Of a DNA stretch of 64,000 bases, positions 1 to 12,800 are shown piece by piece. Location of the stretch: positions 5,704,001 through 5,768,000 of the forward strand of contig OU612072.1 in assembly GCA_914767715.1 (NCBI GenBank), read 5' to 3'. A model generated the notes under the pieces. That model worked only from the letters and a program-made list of their open reading frames with translations, was not told where the DNA came from and made no database searches. This DNA is from Membranipora membranacea (Eukaryota > Bryozoa > Gymnolaemata > Cheilostomatida > Membraniporidae). Every line of letters starts with the position of its first letter. The first letter of the stretch is position 1. The translations under genes were made by a program, and so were the position numbers.

Positions 1-222
1 TGTTAACTTATATAACTATAGTAGACTAGGGAAACAATTTTGCACCTATATGGATTAAAATTTTTTCTAACATATTGCATATTCAATCGGCTCATATAAA
101 GCTGTTTCCAGATTCACTCAAAAATTGTCTTCATCATAAACTGTGGATTATTTAGACGCTAATGGCGTGGCAGCTTGACCCCATAAGTTCCATTAAACAC
201 GTGTAAAACTGAACCGACTTAC

Positions 223-274
223 CCCAAAGGGTGGTTATGATATAAACCACACATAACATCTTTAATCCCATCAT
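223..274 (-). CDS. Signal-peptide first exon of a further receptor paralogue (copy 0), rest outside the window
   Basis: On the minus strand an ATG (274-272, second ATG directly after) opens a 17-codon hydrophobic stretch reading MMGLKMLCVVYIITTLW. It ends in a phase-1 donor (G, then GTAAGTC). Phase 1 after the signal exon is the same as in copies A, B and C. The sequence just upstream (440-655) matches the upstream flank of copies A and B, so this is probably the first exon of a family member whose body lies to the left of base 1. Only this exon is visible, so neither function nor intactness can be judged. Confidence 0.55.
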
Positions 275-439
275 GACAGCCAAACGGCTGTTCTATCAGC
301 ACAATTATAGACCTACTGCAGTCCTCTTCTTGCAGGCAGTTACCAGATATTTGTACTGTGTAAACTTTCAAATATCAAGATTAACTGACCCTAACACAAG
401 CTAATGTAGTAAGTAAATTATCACAAAAATGATTACAAA

Positions 440-655
440 GGGAACATGTTGTTCATCTAGAATTTAACTTCCTCGTTGCTTAGCTTTCAAAGCCTAAATT
501 AAGTCATGAGATCACAAATATTTCATCACTACTTGGCATTGAATTGGCATGAATACAAGAGCAATTGGGCATGCATTAACGATGAATAAACCTCACAGCA
601 AATATGCTTTGATTTCAAGCATGAATAATGTAGCCAACTGGTTAAGGTAATGTCA
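440..655. repeat. Upstream flank of a receptor gene, copy 1 of 4 in the duplicated family
   Basis: This block (beginning near tgttgttcatctagaattt) recurs at about 15,010-15,210, 26,220-26,425 and 30,110-30,540. Each copy lies 100-180 bp upstream of a signal-peptide exon on the minus strand, so it probably contains the proximal promoter. Bases 250-440 also match 29,970-30,120. Confidence 0.75.
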
Positions 656-1360
656 AAGACCGATCCGAATATCAACATATCATATACCGTTGGAAAGCTG
701 CCGAGCTACTGAAAATGAATACCTGAACAAAAACTTGATTCGATGGCGTTGTGTCATTTTAGGGAGGAAATGAGGCACAAAACGCTGTTTTTGTCAATGC
801 AGATGGGGGAGTCAAAATAATTGCAAAAAATTTCAAAACATGTGGAATGTATACTTAGAGATTGCGTTCATCATAAAATTTGATTTTCTCTGATATATGA
901 CTAGTCTACATTGAATTTTTACGTCACGCCATACAACGCATTTTTTTTGTGAAGCCGTGAAAATATGTGAAATTTCAATCATTAATTCACAACAGATCAT
1001 AGGCTCGAAACAAAATTAATTATGATTTTCTCTTAGAGTACTCTTCAAATGTCATATACATTGACTTTCAAAAAATTAGCTTGCATACTGGAATGACAGT
1101 AGACTCTCGAATACGGCTAATATTTTCGCCGCCTTTGCATAACGCCAAACATGCAGTCCAAATAACCATTATTGTGGCCAAACAAAGTTTCTTTGAAAGT
1201 TCTCACATATGAAGCCGCTTTCATTAACCATGGTGCACACAAGAAATGCCAACATGATTTTCAATTGAATTCATTTTTCATGAATTTAACGCAAAATAAT
1301 GCCAACAAAACACCTAAAAAGACCTCAAAAGTCCCTTAAAATAGCTGTTTTTTGGCATTC
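656..1360. other. Block-specific insertion, no gene seen
   Basis: The duplicated sequence is interrupted here: homology to the other blocks stops near 655 and resumes near 1,365 at a shared gagagttatcc segment. The intervening 700 bp is AT-rich and has no ORF I can identify. It is probably an inserted repeat, but I do not recognise terminal repeats or a tail. Confidence 0.4.
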
Positions 1361-1364
1361 TTTT

Positions 1365-2545
1365 TAGTCAGCGAGAGTTATCCATTCTTACACCAATTTT
1401 GATCAAGTGTTATGCTAAACTCATGTATGCCGGGAAAAAATCAGTTACATCAAATTTCAAAAACTCGTATCAGACGAGCACATCCTTAGTTTGAGTGTCT
1501 TTCTACCGATAGTGTACCTGTGGATCATACAGACTTAGCTCAGGAGTTACAAGAGGAACTTCAGCCTTCTGTTAGCGGGGTGGTTCAACAGGACAATCCA
1601 CTCTCTGCTGATGATGAACTGGAGACCGGCGAAGATCACTCGTACCTGCTTTACAATATTAGAGACCAAATATAACTGAGTCTATTTAGATTTAGAAATC
1701 GCGCTATGCTAGTATTGATTATTTTAGTGAAAATACTATGTCGATGCAAGGGCAATCATCTGCTATCCTGAATGGGGAACCCTACCTGAAAGACATAGAC
1801 ACGTTATAAATATATATAATCAGACAGAGGTATTTTTTGGTACTATGTATTGTAATGAAGCGTGCATATTTTTGTAAAACTGATTTATTAACCTAGCAGC
1901 AAGGGCAAGGTTTACATAAGAGTGTTGTAGGTTCCACAAAAAGAAGAAGATAACTCATCAATAGACACTGTTTCTAGGCAGATTACTATTGACTGCGCAC
2001 TTAATGTTTGTATATATCTCTTGAGTAAAGTGCTGTGTTGGCAGGAGGTTAACTAGAGGAATGGGGGATAAAGCAGCTGCTTATAGATCAAAAGAAATCT
2101 CTCAACGATCAAATTTATTTATACACAAATATTTTACAACTGCTTTGCCTTATCTACTTGAGGACCAAGTGTTGAAATTTTTGATAAAACACTGTCAATC
2201 ACAATTAAACAGAGTGTCTTGTGTTAGGAGAAGCCTGGATAATATATATAATAATATCTATTGGCCTGGATATCAGCCAATTAAAACTGATATTGAATGT
2301 CTTCCATGTCGACTACAATTAATAATACAATGGCATAAAACTCCTAGACCTAGAATTCCGAATGATTGTTTGAGGTACAAGTACCTTCCTATGCAGTACA
2401 TGTAACCTAGCCAGTTTGAGGCTATTTTGGTTTCCTGGTTAATTCCCAATGATGAATTATCCTCTCAATTTCCCGGAAGTGAGTCTACAATCCCCCCCCC
2501 CCACCCATTGCATCACATCTAATGCGTGAAGTCGAGTACAGATGG
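1365..2545. repeat. Inter-gene spacer duplicon, left part
   Basis: This is colinear and clearly similar to 16,900-17,830, and in part to 26,690-27,238 plus 28,412-28,660. It belongs to the segmental duplication that carries copies A and B. The only coding-like content is the integrase-like remnant at 2,061-2,405. Confidence 0.75.
2061..2405 (+). pseudogene. Possible retroelement integrase zinc-binding remnant
   Basis: A 114-codon open frame contains a segment resembling the H2C2 zinc-binding region of LTR-retrotransposon integrases: a YWPGY-like IYWPGY followed about 14 residues later by CLPC. The expected histidines upstream are not clear. Matching sequence at 17,530-17,700 and 26,960-27,235 is broken by stops, so this is old duplicated debris and not an active gene. 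The similarity is short and could be chance. Confidence 0.3.
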
Positions 2546-3390
2546 AATGTATGTATGTATGTATGTCATTGTATTCATCACATTCACTGAGAAATAAAAT
2601 GTTTGTGTAATGTGCTCTGGGTAAAACCTTATAAAATATTGCACCAAAAATAATAAATAAATGTAATAAAAGACACACAATCTATTTAGTTAACTAGTAA
2701 AGAGTATACTATTCAAAAGTCTGACACTTTTCGCCCTGAAACATTTGGCACAGATTTGAATTCTGTGTCTTATGGCAGTGTAACGACCTGATGGAAGTTG
2801 GTCAAGTATCAGTACAGGCTTGCGGGAGGTGGCAACCATTCGAAGACTTTTAGTCTTGAGTTTACTAATGTAAAGTTCTTCGAGGGGCGGAAAGCTTAGG
2901 TCACCTGAGAAATATTCAGCAGATTTGATGACAGACCTAACTTTTCTCTTTGAGTCAGCTGACATGTGTTGGTATAAGACCACAAGATGGTAGGTTAGGA
3001 CGGATTCGATAAAAGACTTATATCAGGTGTTAATCAGTTTCTCGTTAACTCCTAGATGATAGCGTTTCGATATGATATAGAGTCTATGTCGAGCCTTCTT
3101 GGTGGTTTTGACAGTATTAGCTGAGAAGTCAAGTTTCTTGGTGACTATACGGTCCCGAGGTAGGTGAACTGATCAATTTGTTCAATCTCGCTGTTGTTAA
3201 TTACGAGTGCTGGCTGCGTAGGGTCATCTCGGGAGTTGCACATTATTAGCTCTTTAGTCTTTTTGGCGTTCAGGATGAGGTCATTATCAGTACACCATTG
3301 GCTGACGGAGTCTGCAGCAAATTGAAGATCGGAGGTAGCATTAGCAGAGAGGAGCTCAATAATAACAGTATCATCATGATGAACTTTTAT
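2545..3390 (-). mobile_element. 5'-truncated non-LTR retrotransposon (LINE, CR1/Jockey-like RT end)
   Basis: Read on the minus strand, 3,390 to 3,100 encodes a reverse transcriptase palm end: HHDDTVII (catalytic DD near 3,375), then a QWCTDNDLILNAKKTKE segment and a FTYLGT segment, as in LINE RTs. After a stop and frame breaks, 2,983-2,690 encodes a typical LINE C-terminus (KRKVRSVIKSAEYFSG, later LPSGRY and RLLNS). The minus-strand 3' end at 2,545-2,565 is a (CATA)n tract, common as a LINE tail. The homologous site in the second block (17,830-17,840) lacks all of this, giving a clean empty site, so the element inserted into the left block after duplication. It is defective. Confidence 0.85.
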
Positions 3391-4360
3391 GTGCCCTCAA
3401 TGGTAAATGTTTAAACAGGCACCCAGCATAGGCGGTGAATCTTTCCATATTGTAATAGATAATAGATAATGGGAAACTGCGCATTATATACAAACTCTCA
3501 ATTATCGTTACTGTCAACTCATTTTGGCAAATTATTTGTCACTATTTTTGTGTCCTATACTGACCTATTGAATACTGCAATCTCCGTCCACAATATTTTA
3601 ATTTTCAGGTGGGTTCTGGTTGTCTCCCCGTGTGAAGAAAAGAGACAACTCCCAATATACATTTGGTCTTGATCATAAAATCTGGCAGTGTTTGATTAAA
3701 ACTTATGTTGCATATTTTGATTCATGCATTAATCTCAACACAGAAGTCCTGTTGGTACGTATACAACATCTCAAGATTACACAACAAATTGTCAATATAT
3801 AACGGTCCTGATTTTAATACGCTGCATTCAAAACCCAACAAACCGATAGCAGAATGATTTTGAGTGGCTATATGATGAGTATCGAGTTTTGAAAAAGGCT
3901 TTTGGAGCTAGCAAGACAGCCTAGTTCATAAATAATGTAATCGGGAAATTAGATTTTGTACCAGTTGAGTGGTAAAAAGGCAAAACGTTCATATCGAAGT
4001 GTAGATGAATGCAAAAGTATTATATGATAAAAGCAAAGGTACAATCTGATTGCCTACTGCTAGAGTCTAAACAACCAAACTGTAAATGCACATAGGTCGT
4101 ATCCATGTGCCAAAACTAGCTGCAGTCACCACAGCCCCACAGACAGGAAGTTAGGCTCAGGGGTACGCAAGATATTTAAAGCCCTCTCAACCCGATTGTT
4201 GTTGGTGTTCTTTAGCCTTAAATCGGTTTTTTAAAGAACCGTAATGACGCAATGAGTTTTTATTGACAGATTCATCAATGAGGGGGTTTAGTGGTTACAC
4301 TCTAATTGATCTCTAAACTAGCTAATTGACAATATTTGGAGCATAACTCCTAGTCTAACT
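3390..4360. repeat. Inter-gene spacer duplicon, middle part
   Basis: This is similar along its length to 17,840-18,303 joined to 19,196-19,740. No coding function is seen, and short open frames here are not shared between the copies. Confidence 0.7.
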
Positions 4361-5745
4361 ACCTTGTCTTCCACCCTGTGGACACAAGATGCCAATTTTA
4401 TATAGAGAGTTATAAAATGGCAGATGATTCTCACAAGCAATTAAATTGGGCTTCGTCTATAGGAGAGGTATACACCTCAGGGTGCTGGGGGCTGGAACAA
4501 TCAACAAGGAAAGCTCCCCCAGTGGGACTCAATCCCACAACTCCTGCGGTACTAATCGCCTGGCAGTGAAAAGCAAGCGCGCTACCCGATTGCGCCATCT
4601 CACCATCCCCAAAAAAGAATTGGTCGATGGCGCTAATTGGATAGCCCGCTATTCACTACTCGGAGTTATGTTCTCTCATCCCACAGCACATTCCAATCCA
4701 CTATTACCACCCTATGAAACACAGCGTACGTGTTAGGGTTATTGGTCTCACATGGCCCATTGCTGGGACCCCTTTATATATAATTACTCCCATTGCTCAC
4801 GACACATCTCAGCACCAAGTCTAATAATTAGACAGACGCACCATCTCAAGTTACAGACAGCCTGGAGCATCGTTTTGATTAAACCCAACAAATCTGTTTC
4901 AGAGGATAGGACAAGCTATATCATTGGACAGACCTAACAAAGTTATACGAGCTTGTAGGTTCTCAAGATGCTCTCAAATTCTCTGAAAAGTGAGAATTAT
5001 TTGATATGTTGATTTTTGAGCTAGAAGTTGCCCCTGAACCATAGGCCCCAGTCAAGGCAGAAGACTTAATTTTGAAATCAAATCTCAAATATTTTGATTT
5101 CATAATTTATTAATCTATGACAGCTCCATTCTTTTGTCGGGCGATGCCTCATGCCCAATTTCTCCCCTGCTCTCCTGCATCCACTTTCTGAAGGGAAGAT
5201 TAATCCTGGGAAGACCCCTCTACGGCTACTCACAGTATTGTGAGCATTGACCAATGATATTAAAAAACCATCTGTGGTTTCGGCTCTAAGCTTATCTATC
5301 AATAAACCTCTAATATAGTTGAGGGTCATGGTTAGTTCTGCCTAGCAGTATACTGAATCAGTTATAAATGTATCCGTTACTAGATCAGGCTCTTATTTGC
5401 TAGTATACCAAGGCTCTGTTGGCTCGACTAATCCACTAGTAACACCTTCTCTACTAAATCACAACCACCCTTTTCTTTTCTCTAGTACTACATTCGAAAG
5501 CCCGGTTGAGAATGTTGTTAAAGGAGTTCGTTAGTACAGAATAAAAATAGTATTTGGATGGGCATAGTTCCAAAAATCAAAAAAGATAATGTGACATATT
5601 CTTTTTTGACTATTTGTTCAGAATGGTTTTGTTAATATGCAAACTTGCTTGAGAGCTGTGTCAGTGGTATGGCCCAGAGTGCAATTTAATAGCGTAAATT
5701 TGGGTGAAAAAGGGAGTAATATAGGTCTACCATAGTTTTGGTATT
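4361..5745. other. Segment present only in the left block
   Basis: The duplicated spacer jumps from about 4,360 to about 5,745 relative to the right block (junction near 19,747). The extra 1.4 kb holds the tRNA-like SINE at 4,475-4,690 and otherwise nothing I can assign. It is either an insertion here or a deletion in the right block. Confidence 0.55.
4475..4690 (-). mobile_element. tRNA-derived SINE-like repeat
   Basis: Read on the minus strand, a good A box (TGGCGCAATCGG, near 4,605-4,590) is followed about 60 bp later by a decayed B box inside gggattgagtccc. That is the layout of a tRNA-derived SINE head. A diverged relative in the same orientation lies at 53,995-54,195. The plus-strand open frame through this region is not a gene. 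Confidence 0.55.
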
Positions 5746-6560
5746 ATAAGTCAAGAATAATGCCTAAAATTTGTGTTTAAATTGAGTCTGTTGGCGATGA
5801 ACCAAGTTCGAACTTTTGAGATTTTTTGCCTTGGTAAGTTTTGGTCAGTCCAGAAAATATTTGTTTCATCTGTATAAAGTATATAATTGGGTGAGAAAAC
5901 AGCTTTCAACCAAGTCATTGATCAAGATTAATATGGACCTAAAGCCAAACTCTGAGCTTTATGTAAAATATATGTTGTATTATGCCACTGTTGAAATAAT
6001 AGTTGGTCTTGAAAGGGTTAATCAACAGTTGACATGTTAGGTCTACTTTATTAAAAGTAAAATCTTTAGGAAGGCTAAATAATGTAATTATTCACACTGA
6101 ATACAAACTCCATACAGTATATAGGTAAAGAAATAAAAATCAGTCAAATTATTAGAAAAAAACGAGTTTAGCAGTAATTCCGATATCTTGGCATTATCCT
6201 ATAATCCGAGTAATCTTTAGGCAAAATTTAGATAAGATTATCGAAAATTATTTACGCAGCTTTCTAGTTGGGGGAGTGATATTTCGAAAAACATAACGAG
6301 ACGGGCTGGGTTTAACTGTGTAATACCAAAATACAGTGATACAATTAAAGGGTTGGAAACAATGTCTATGTATGTGTTTAGTAGGAGTAGCGAATTAAAC
6401 TCAGATTATTTTTAGGTTATGGCACAAATACTGTAAAACTTATCACTTCTCTACAACACTCTCAGATACGGTTTTCACATCCAACAACTTGTTAATGTGC
6501 TGAGTAAACGGTTTTGCATACTGTGTGCAGTCAGTCTATTGAATCTCATGTCAGAAAGTG
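5745..6560. repeat. 3' flank duplicon of copy A
   Basis: This matches 19,760-20,455, the 3' flank of copy B, and includes a shared minus-strand AATAAA (6,047-6,052 here, 20,033-20,038 there). That signal lies 400-600 bp downstream of the tail exon and could be the polyadenylation signal. No other function is visible. Confidence 0.65.
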
Positions 6561-6621
6561 TCACTAATGTATGTCATACACTCCTAGAACTCTAAGTATA
6601 TTATACATAAAAGTAGCTTCT

Positions 6622-6882
6622 CTACTGAGTGTTACTAACATTCTCATAGTTATTCTCTAGGCCTACATTGGCATAGGTAGACCTGTCACCTTGTGATGAT
6701 GAAGTGACACTTCTAAGCTGATGATTATCTCTGCAGTTTGATTCTGCATACACATGATCATCTTCTACTCTAGCCCTGCTCAGCACCTCATACTGTGAGG
6801 ATAAGGTAGCATACTGATGATCTTCTTTAGTAGGGATCAGGTTATCAGGTACAGTCTCATAGTCAGCAGTTGTTTGTGGTCA
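6622..6882 (-). pseudogene. Untranslated remainder of the ITIM-like tail of copy A
   Basis: Beyond the TGA at 6,882-6,880 the frame stays open for 85 codons to a TAG at 6,624-6,622. It encodes the same tail as copy B, including SQYEVL (6,798-6,781) and STYANV (6,681-6,664), plus a final NYENV. Copy B has AGA where copy A has TGA; two neighbouring substitutions make the difference. Apart from that stop the tail shows no frame damage, so the nonsense change is recent, polymorphic or an error. Confidence 0.75.
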
Positions 6883-9800
6883 TGATGCCTGAACATCAAG
6901 GATTATCTCCTCATAGTCCCTTGGCTCTTATCAAATAGGAAACACACTAAATTTACTAATGATTCAGATGTAAAGATTGACAGCTAAAGATCATACTGTG
7001 GTCTGAAGATAGCCACAAAATCAATAGCAAGGAAACTAGACGCCAATTTGAAACATAATAAAATTAATAAATAGATAAAACCAAGCTTGACAGTCCGTTC
7101 TTTATCTAGTTATTTCTCTGTCATGTTATGCAAATAAACCTTCACAGTTGACAATAAGGGAATTTGATTCGTGCAATGAGTGAGTTTTTGTGATAGTAGA
7201 AGCCAGAATTTCATCACTCACCGTGGGTTTGGGGAGCGCTTGCTGCCGGATAGTGCTTTTTGCCGCTAATACTATCTGTACTGCAAATGATAGTGAAGCA
7301 GTATGAACTAAGGCCAGAGCAGATAGGCACAATTTATTGAGGTTGGAGACAGCATAGGGTAAGGGAGTTCTCATATTTCACCTCTACTCTGAATTTTACA
7401 TTTACAAATTTACAAACACAGTCAGTAACATCATAAACCACAACATTGGTGTACATTAAAATTTCCAAACTTTGAATAACTAAACTTACTTCTTGGTTTG
7501 CTGCATATTTCTTTTCTTCAAAAGTATGACCAGTAATATGATGAGGGTACCAACAACCAAGGGTACAATCACTATTCCAGCGATGACTCCGGATGACAGA
7601 TCACCTTTAGGCTCTATACTTTCTTGGTCTGGTGATAGTGTTATATCTTCCAGAGGAGCTGTGGGGACACAATCAAATCTTGGAAAAATCCATTGGATGC
7701 AACAGCTTGAAGATACTTATCTTCTTAAAGCTGTGTCTGGCCTTTAATAAAGTATGACGGCATGAACATGAACATGGGATGAATCGAACAATTTTTGGCT
7801 CTGTATATTACACTGTAAATTTAGCAGGAGCGTGCATAGTCATGAATAAGAATAAGGATACAAGGATATAAGGATTGAATGCCTCAGTATTAGACTGTGG
7901 TTAAGAGTTATTACCGTGACAACAACAACAAAAAATGTATGGCCGGCCACATAAAACCATGCAGGCCAATTTATAAAATAAGGGGATAGAAGATTTTCCA
8001 AATATGACTAAGGTTGTTTCGTCTGGCAAGTTTTCTGATTGAAATAATTGATTTTTAGTCCAAAGGAATCCTTAAGATTTAAACAGACTTGTGAGCATCA
8101 CATGCAGATCCAAGGTCTGCTTACACTATATACTGCTAGCTTTATAAACAGGGTTATACCTTGAATATCAGCGCTAAGTTGATCTAACACTTGAACATTA
8201 ACATCGGTTTGTCCCTGTAAAAATAGTCAATATCGATGACAGAGATGATCCAATAACTTTCTAGTATCACACTATTGGAGACACATAGACATTAATAAAG
8301 AATTATGCACCGATTGACCAGTATCAGGTTCGACTATGATCCGACCGAATTGCACCAATGCTAGCTGGATATAATCGTTATCGAGAGAAATATGATTATT
8401 TTCAAGTTGATTTGTGGTTAACATATTTGATTTTAATTGAATTGCAAAGTCACACATCACCGAAACAAGGAAGCAGAATCGGTTACCATAGACCAGTTAA
8501 TGACTTGTATGGATGCAAATGCACTGCGTCCACACTTGGTACAAATAACAACTTATGGTAGGGAAGTAACCTTTCAGAAGCATACTATACGAAATATTTG
8601 TGTTTCTTGACCCTGGATTGCTTTCTAAGCTGTGGAAAACACACCCATATAATAAGAATGGGAGCCAGAAGTAGTTTCATATAGCATATTTTTATTTCTA
8701 CATCAATCGAATTGTACACTGTTAGCTACTTCCTTCTAGAAATTCTAAGAAATTAACTGACACCAACTAAAATGCCCCCTAGAGGCATTGAAATTAACTT
8801 AATGCCTGTATTTAATTGGCTAAAAGACAATTTGCGTGCCAATTTTATCGGGTGTGTCTGTTATTATATGTCATTTATAGGCCCAAAAGGTCATCAGGGT
8901 TTACAATCAAAAGTTTCAACTTGAGCATGAGTGTCAAATATTTGGGTGTATCAGTGAATCATCTCATCATGAAAATAGCAATCTGTTTTATCGATGGAAT
9001 CCCATTTAATTGGTTGTTTCTCACGCAATACTAATTCTATGCCCTCCAATACGAGGCAATGATCACGAAGCAATGTGATTAGGGTGCCAGAACTTCAACA
9101 CGCTTCCCAGTTTTGTTACTCACTTTAATTATCTGGTTCAGTGACTTGTCATACTTTTTCTCCCATGAAATAAAACCTACCTCTATTCGGACATCCACCC
9201 CGTAGTAAACATCGTATCCAGATCCTTTTTCAAGTGGAACATTGGGAACTCCTTTGTACAATTTGCCATCACCTACTGGAAATCGGTAGCCTGTAGGATA
9301 AGAATTAATGATTGATTGCAAGATAGTTAAGATCATATGTAATATCAATATGGAAAGTTAAGATTTGGTCAGCGATGTGAATATTTGTGAAAAAAACCAA
9401 GCTACCAAGGTCAACTAATAACGTCATTGCAAGATCGACTAATAGTACCATGTCTTTTCATCTAAGACTAGATTAAGTTAACTTTTATACAGCCATTGCA
9501 AAATGATTAAGCTTGTTTACGTACCAGCTGGAGGGGTTTCTGTGAGAATGGCAGCCAAGTAATAATCTAGACTGCAATCTGCTGCTTCTGTGAAGTTGAG
9601 TAATGGGTCAAATGTGGTAGGCCCAGCCCGTTCTGGTAAGATTTGATAGGAACAAGACTGAGATGCTCGTCTCTTTCTTCCTCTTTCCTCTGCAGCTGTT
9701 TTCTTTGTGACAATAACTTTGTAAGCCCTGGAATACGACACGCATGAAGATAGAAGTCTCAATTTTTGTGAATACATCACAAAATTAATTCAATGTTTTC

Positions 9801-12800
9801 ATTTGCTATTTTCTTTCAGTTTCGAACATTGCAAAATTTAGGAAAAAAATTGACAAGCGTCTACTGATATATTCCCTCGTATTTGGGCAGCAATATACCG
9901 TAGTTTCTGTTCATAAAATTATTTCCCCCAACAAATCGGAGCCTTTGTAGCATTTTAAAAATTATGAAGCTATCGAGGTTGCGTACTCACACAACTTCAG
10001 CGTTTTCAGCTGGTGTGATGGCAGGAAATGGTACTGGGAATATTCCACCTACTTCAGCAATCACTTTTTCTTCTTGAGGTTCAAAACTATCAACTGCAAA
10101 CAAATCATTTCAGGATTATTAATTGATTTCAACCTGTTATCCCTTCCTGCATTGTTCAACAACAGATATTACACCTGTATGCTCACCTCATCAGGATGAA
10201 ACTTCTAGTTTGTGATATATCTGACTCTTATTACAGGTCAAGTCTTCATAATGCTTTTACTCATAATGTTTTCATTGCCTTTTGTAATAAGGGATCAAAG
10301 ATGGATTTTCGCCGTTGTCATAGTTTCCCCTTTCATTTGGTTGATAAGTACTCACGATCTACATGGGTGATGGTAGATACTTCTTCACTGGCAGGACCCC
10401 TGTTATATGTCTGATTGTTAGATGTGAAGGCTGTGACATCGCATTTCACTTCAGTACCAGGTGAGAAGCCACAGATATCTACAGATATTGGTAATGTTCC
10501 TGCAGGTACTTCCTTCTTTATATCCAGATCAGTGCTATTATGCTTACATGTAATCTACAGCAATGCAATAGTGTAATCAGAAAAATGAGAACAGGTGTGG
10601 GAATAAAATTGAATCAGCTTTTGTCACTTTCCAAAGCAGCCATTGGTAAGTTTGAATGTCCTGATCCTGTTTCAGTTATTTTGGTATCATTTAATTTTCA
10701 CAGCATCAGTTTCACTGTTGTGAAATCAAGTTTGGACTATTCAGTCTATCCTTCCACATGCAGCTCAAACAGCATAATAACATTAGGTAATCAATTAATA
10801 AATTTGTATATCCAACCGGAGACTTTTCGTCATGAACCTGCTGATAAAACATTGAAGAGCGTTTTAAAGTTGTCTATGAACTTACCAATATTTCAAGTCC
10901 AGTTTTGATAGGACACAGCAAAATTTTATATTTATTTAGTTCAGGTAAACTCACTTTGTATTTTGTGATTGGGCCATTTTCGTTGCTCGTGGCTTTGAAC
11001 CATCGGGCATTCACACATGTCTTGTTGACTGTGAGTAGAGAAATGCCACTAGGTGCTTCAGTTGGTGCTGAAATAATGGAAATGAGTACACAGGAGCACG
11101 TTATTAGTTATAATGATACAACAAACACTTTTCCTAAGGCCGTTGCCTCTTCTAGAGCAATTATAACTTTGTTATTGTTCATTTAGGTTGCCAACATATT
11201 CCATTTAAAAGGGCTATGGTTTAAGCAACAAAGATAGATGTTCATACATATTAACCAGAGGAATAACGGTGTTCAGTACTGTATACTAAAACTCACCTGC
11301 AGAAATGGATTTCAGGTCAAGTCTTGACCACACACTTTTCATATCCTGGTGATTTACTGCTCTTACACTGACTCCGTAATTTGTATAGGCCTTTACATTC
11401 ACATCGAGATATAGGTTTGTAGAATTATAGGTAGTGCCATTGACTGAGGTTATATAAGTGAGGACCTGGTTTTTCCAGGGCTCACAGCCAGTTTTACCAG
11501 GTACCTGAATGAAATAAAGAAAAGGTTTCTATGTAATATCGGGTGCTTAAGTTTTAATAGGATATAACTCCCCAAACCATTTTAATTCTTTGCCTGCAAT
11601 ACTTTCAGCTACATCAATCAATCATTACCTGCCAGCTTATGAAAAGTTTGATTGGTTTTTCTTTATTCTTATGATCGATCGACTGAGCCACATTGAGACC
11701 TCCTGCTTTCTGTGGTTCTGTTGATAGAAATAAAATGAAGATGAAAGTGTTGTATAGACCCTTTTTGAAGACTATCCATGCCCTGACTCTTAAAAGGCAG
11801 ATTACAATTCGACTCCCCATATTTGGTATGATATTGAAGGTTTTAGGCTATTTAAGCTCACTATGGCGGCCTTTTAAATAGCCTATGGGCACAGCTGAAA
11901 CTATTAGCCTTCCTGGGGAGAAAACTCTTCTTTAACTACTGTCAACTGCCAAAATTGTCCCCTCTTTATCACTTTATAATATGTAAATGTGATCTTAAAA
12001 TTTTGATTAGTTTTACCCCTGCAGGTAAAGGCAGTTGTAGCTTTCTGGAAGGTCTCTGTTTTCATCACCATGTCATAGGTCAATAATCTTATCTCATAGA
12101 AGTAAGTTGTAGAAGGACTCAGATCAAGGTGATGGAAATTTATAGATTCTCCAAAATCCATTATGGGGAAATTTTGCAAGACTTGCTTTCTTCCATCAGA
12201 TTCTACTAAAGTCAGAACCAACCTAGAAAATATTTAAAATTCAATGTTCAATACATGGTACATGGTACAACAGATTTCAGTGTGGCACATTTTCAGGCTA
12301 AAATCTGTTAATTTTTAGTTTAGTTTCAAGTAAGTTGTGAATAGAGCTGTCAACCATCTTCCTTGGAACCCTGTGAGCTAGTCACTGTTATATGGCCTAC
12401 CATATATACCCTGGTAGGCTGGGGGCTATGCTTTATATGTTTTAATCGAGACCTGTTCTTAATAATGAATTGTTCCTTGCAACATGGTATCATGTTCGGT
12501 ACAATTATTTTGTTTGATTGAAATACCAAGGATCAGAAGATGCTACTGCATCATCACAATAATTGGTTAACGGTATTATAGGTTAGGCTGTAGGTAAATG
12601 TTAATTTACAAGAGAATGAGACAATTTCAACGATATAATTCACAAACCTTGTGCTCTCAAATACTGTTCTATTGTATCCAGTTAGGCTTGCTTTAATGGT
12701 TATATTGAAAGGTGTTCTGTCTTCTACTGAATGCTGAATAGCAATGGTATTTATATCTATAAAACATTATATATTTACATAAGGAAATATGGAATGGATG

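Noticed and set aside
7126-7374. 82-codon minus-strand frame near the copy A transmembrane exon
   Set aside because: It is in a different frame from the 59-bp exon (7,280-7,222) that joins the transmembrane and tail exons in phase.
10540-11186. 122- and 93-codon plus-strand open frames
   Set aside because: They overlap, on the opposite strand, copy A exons 8 and 9 and the intron between them.
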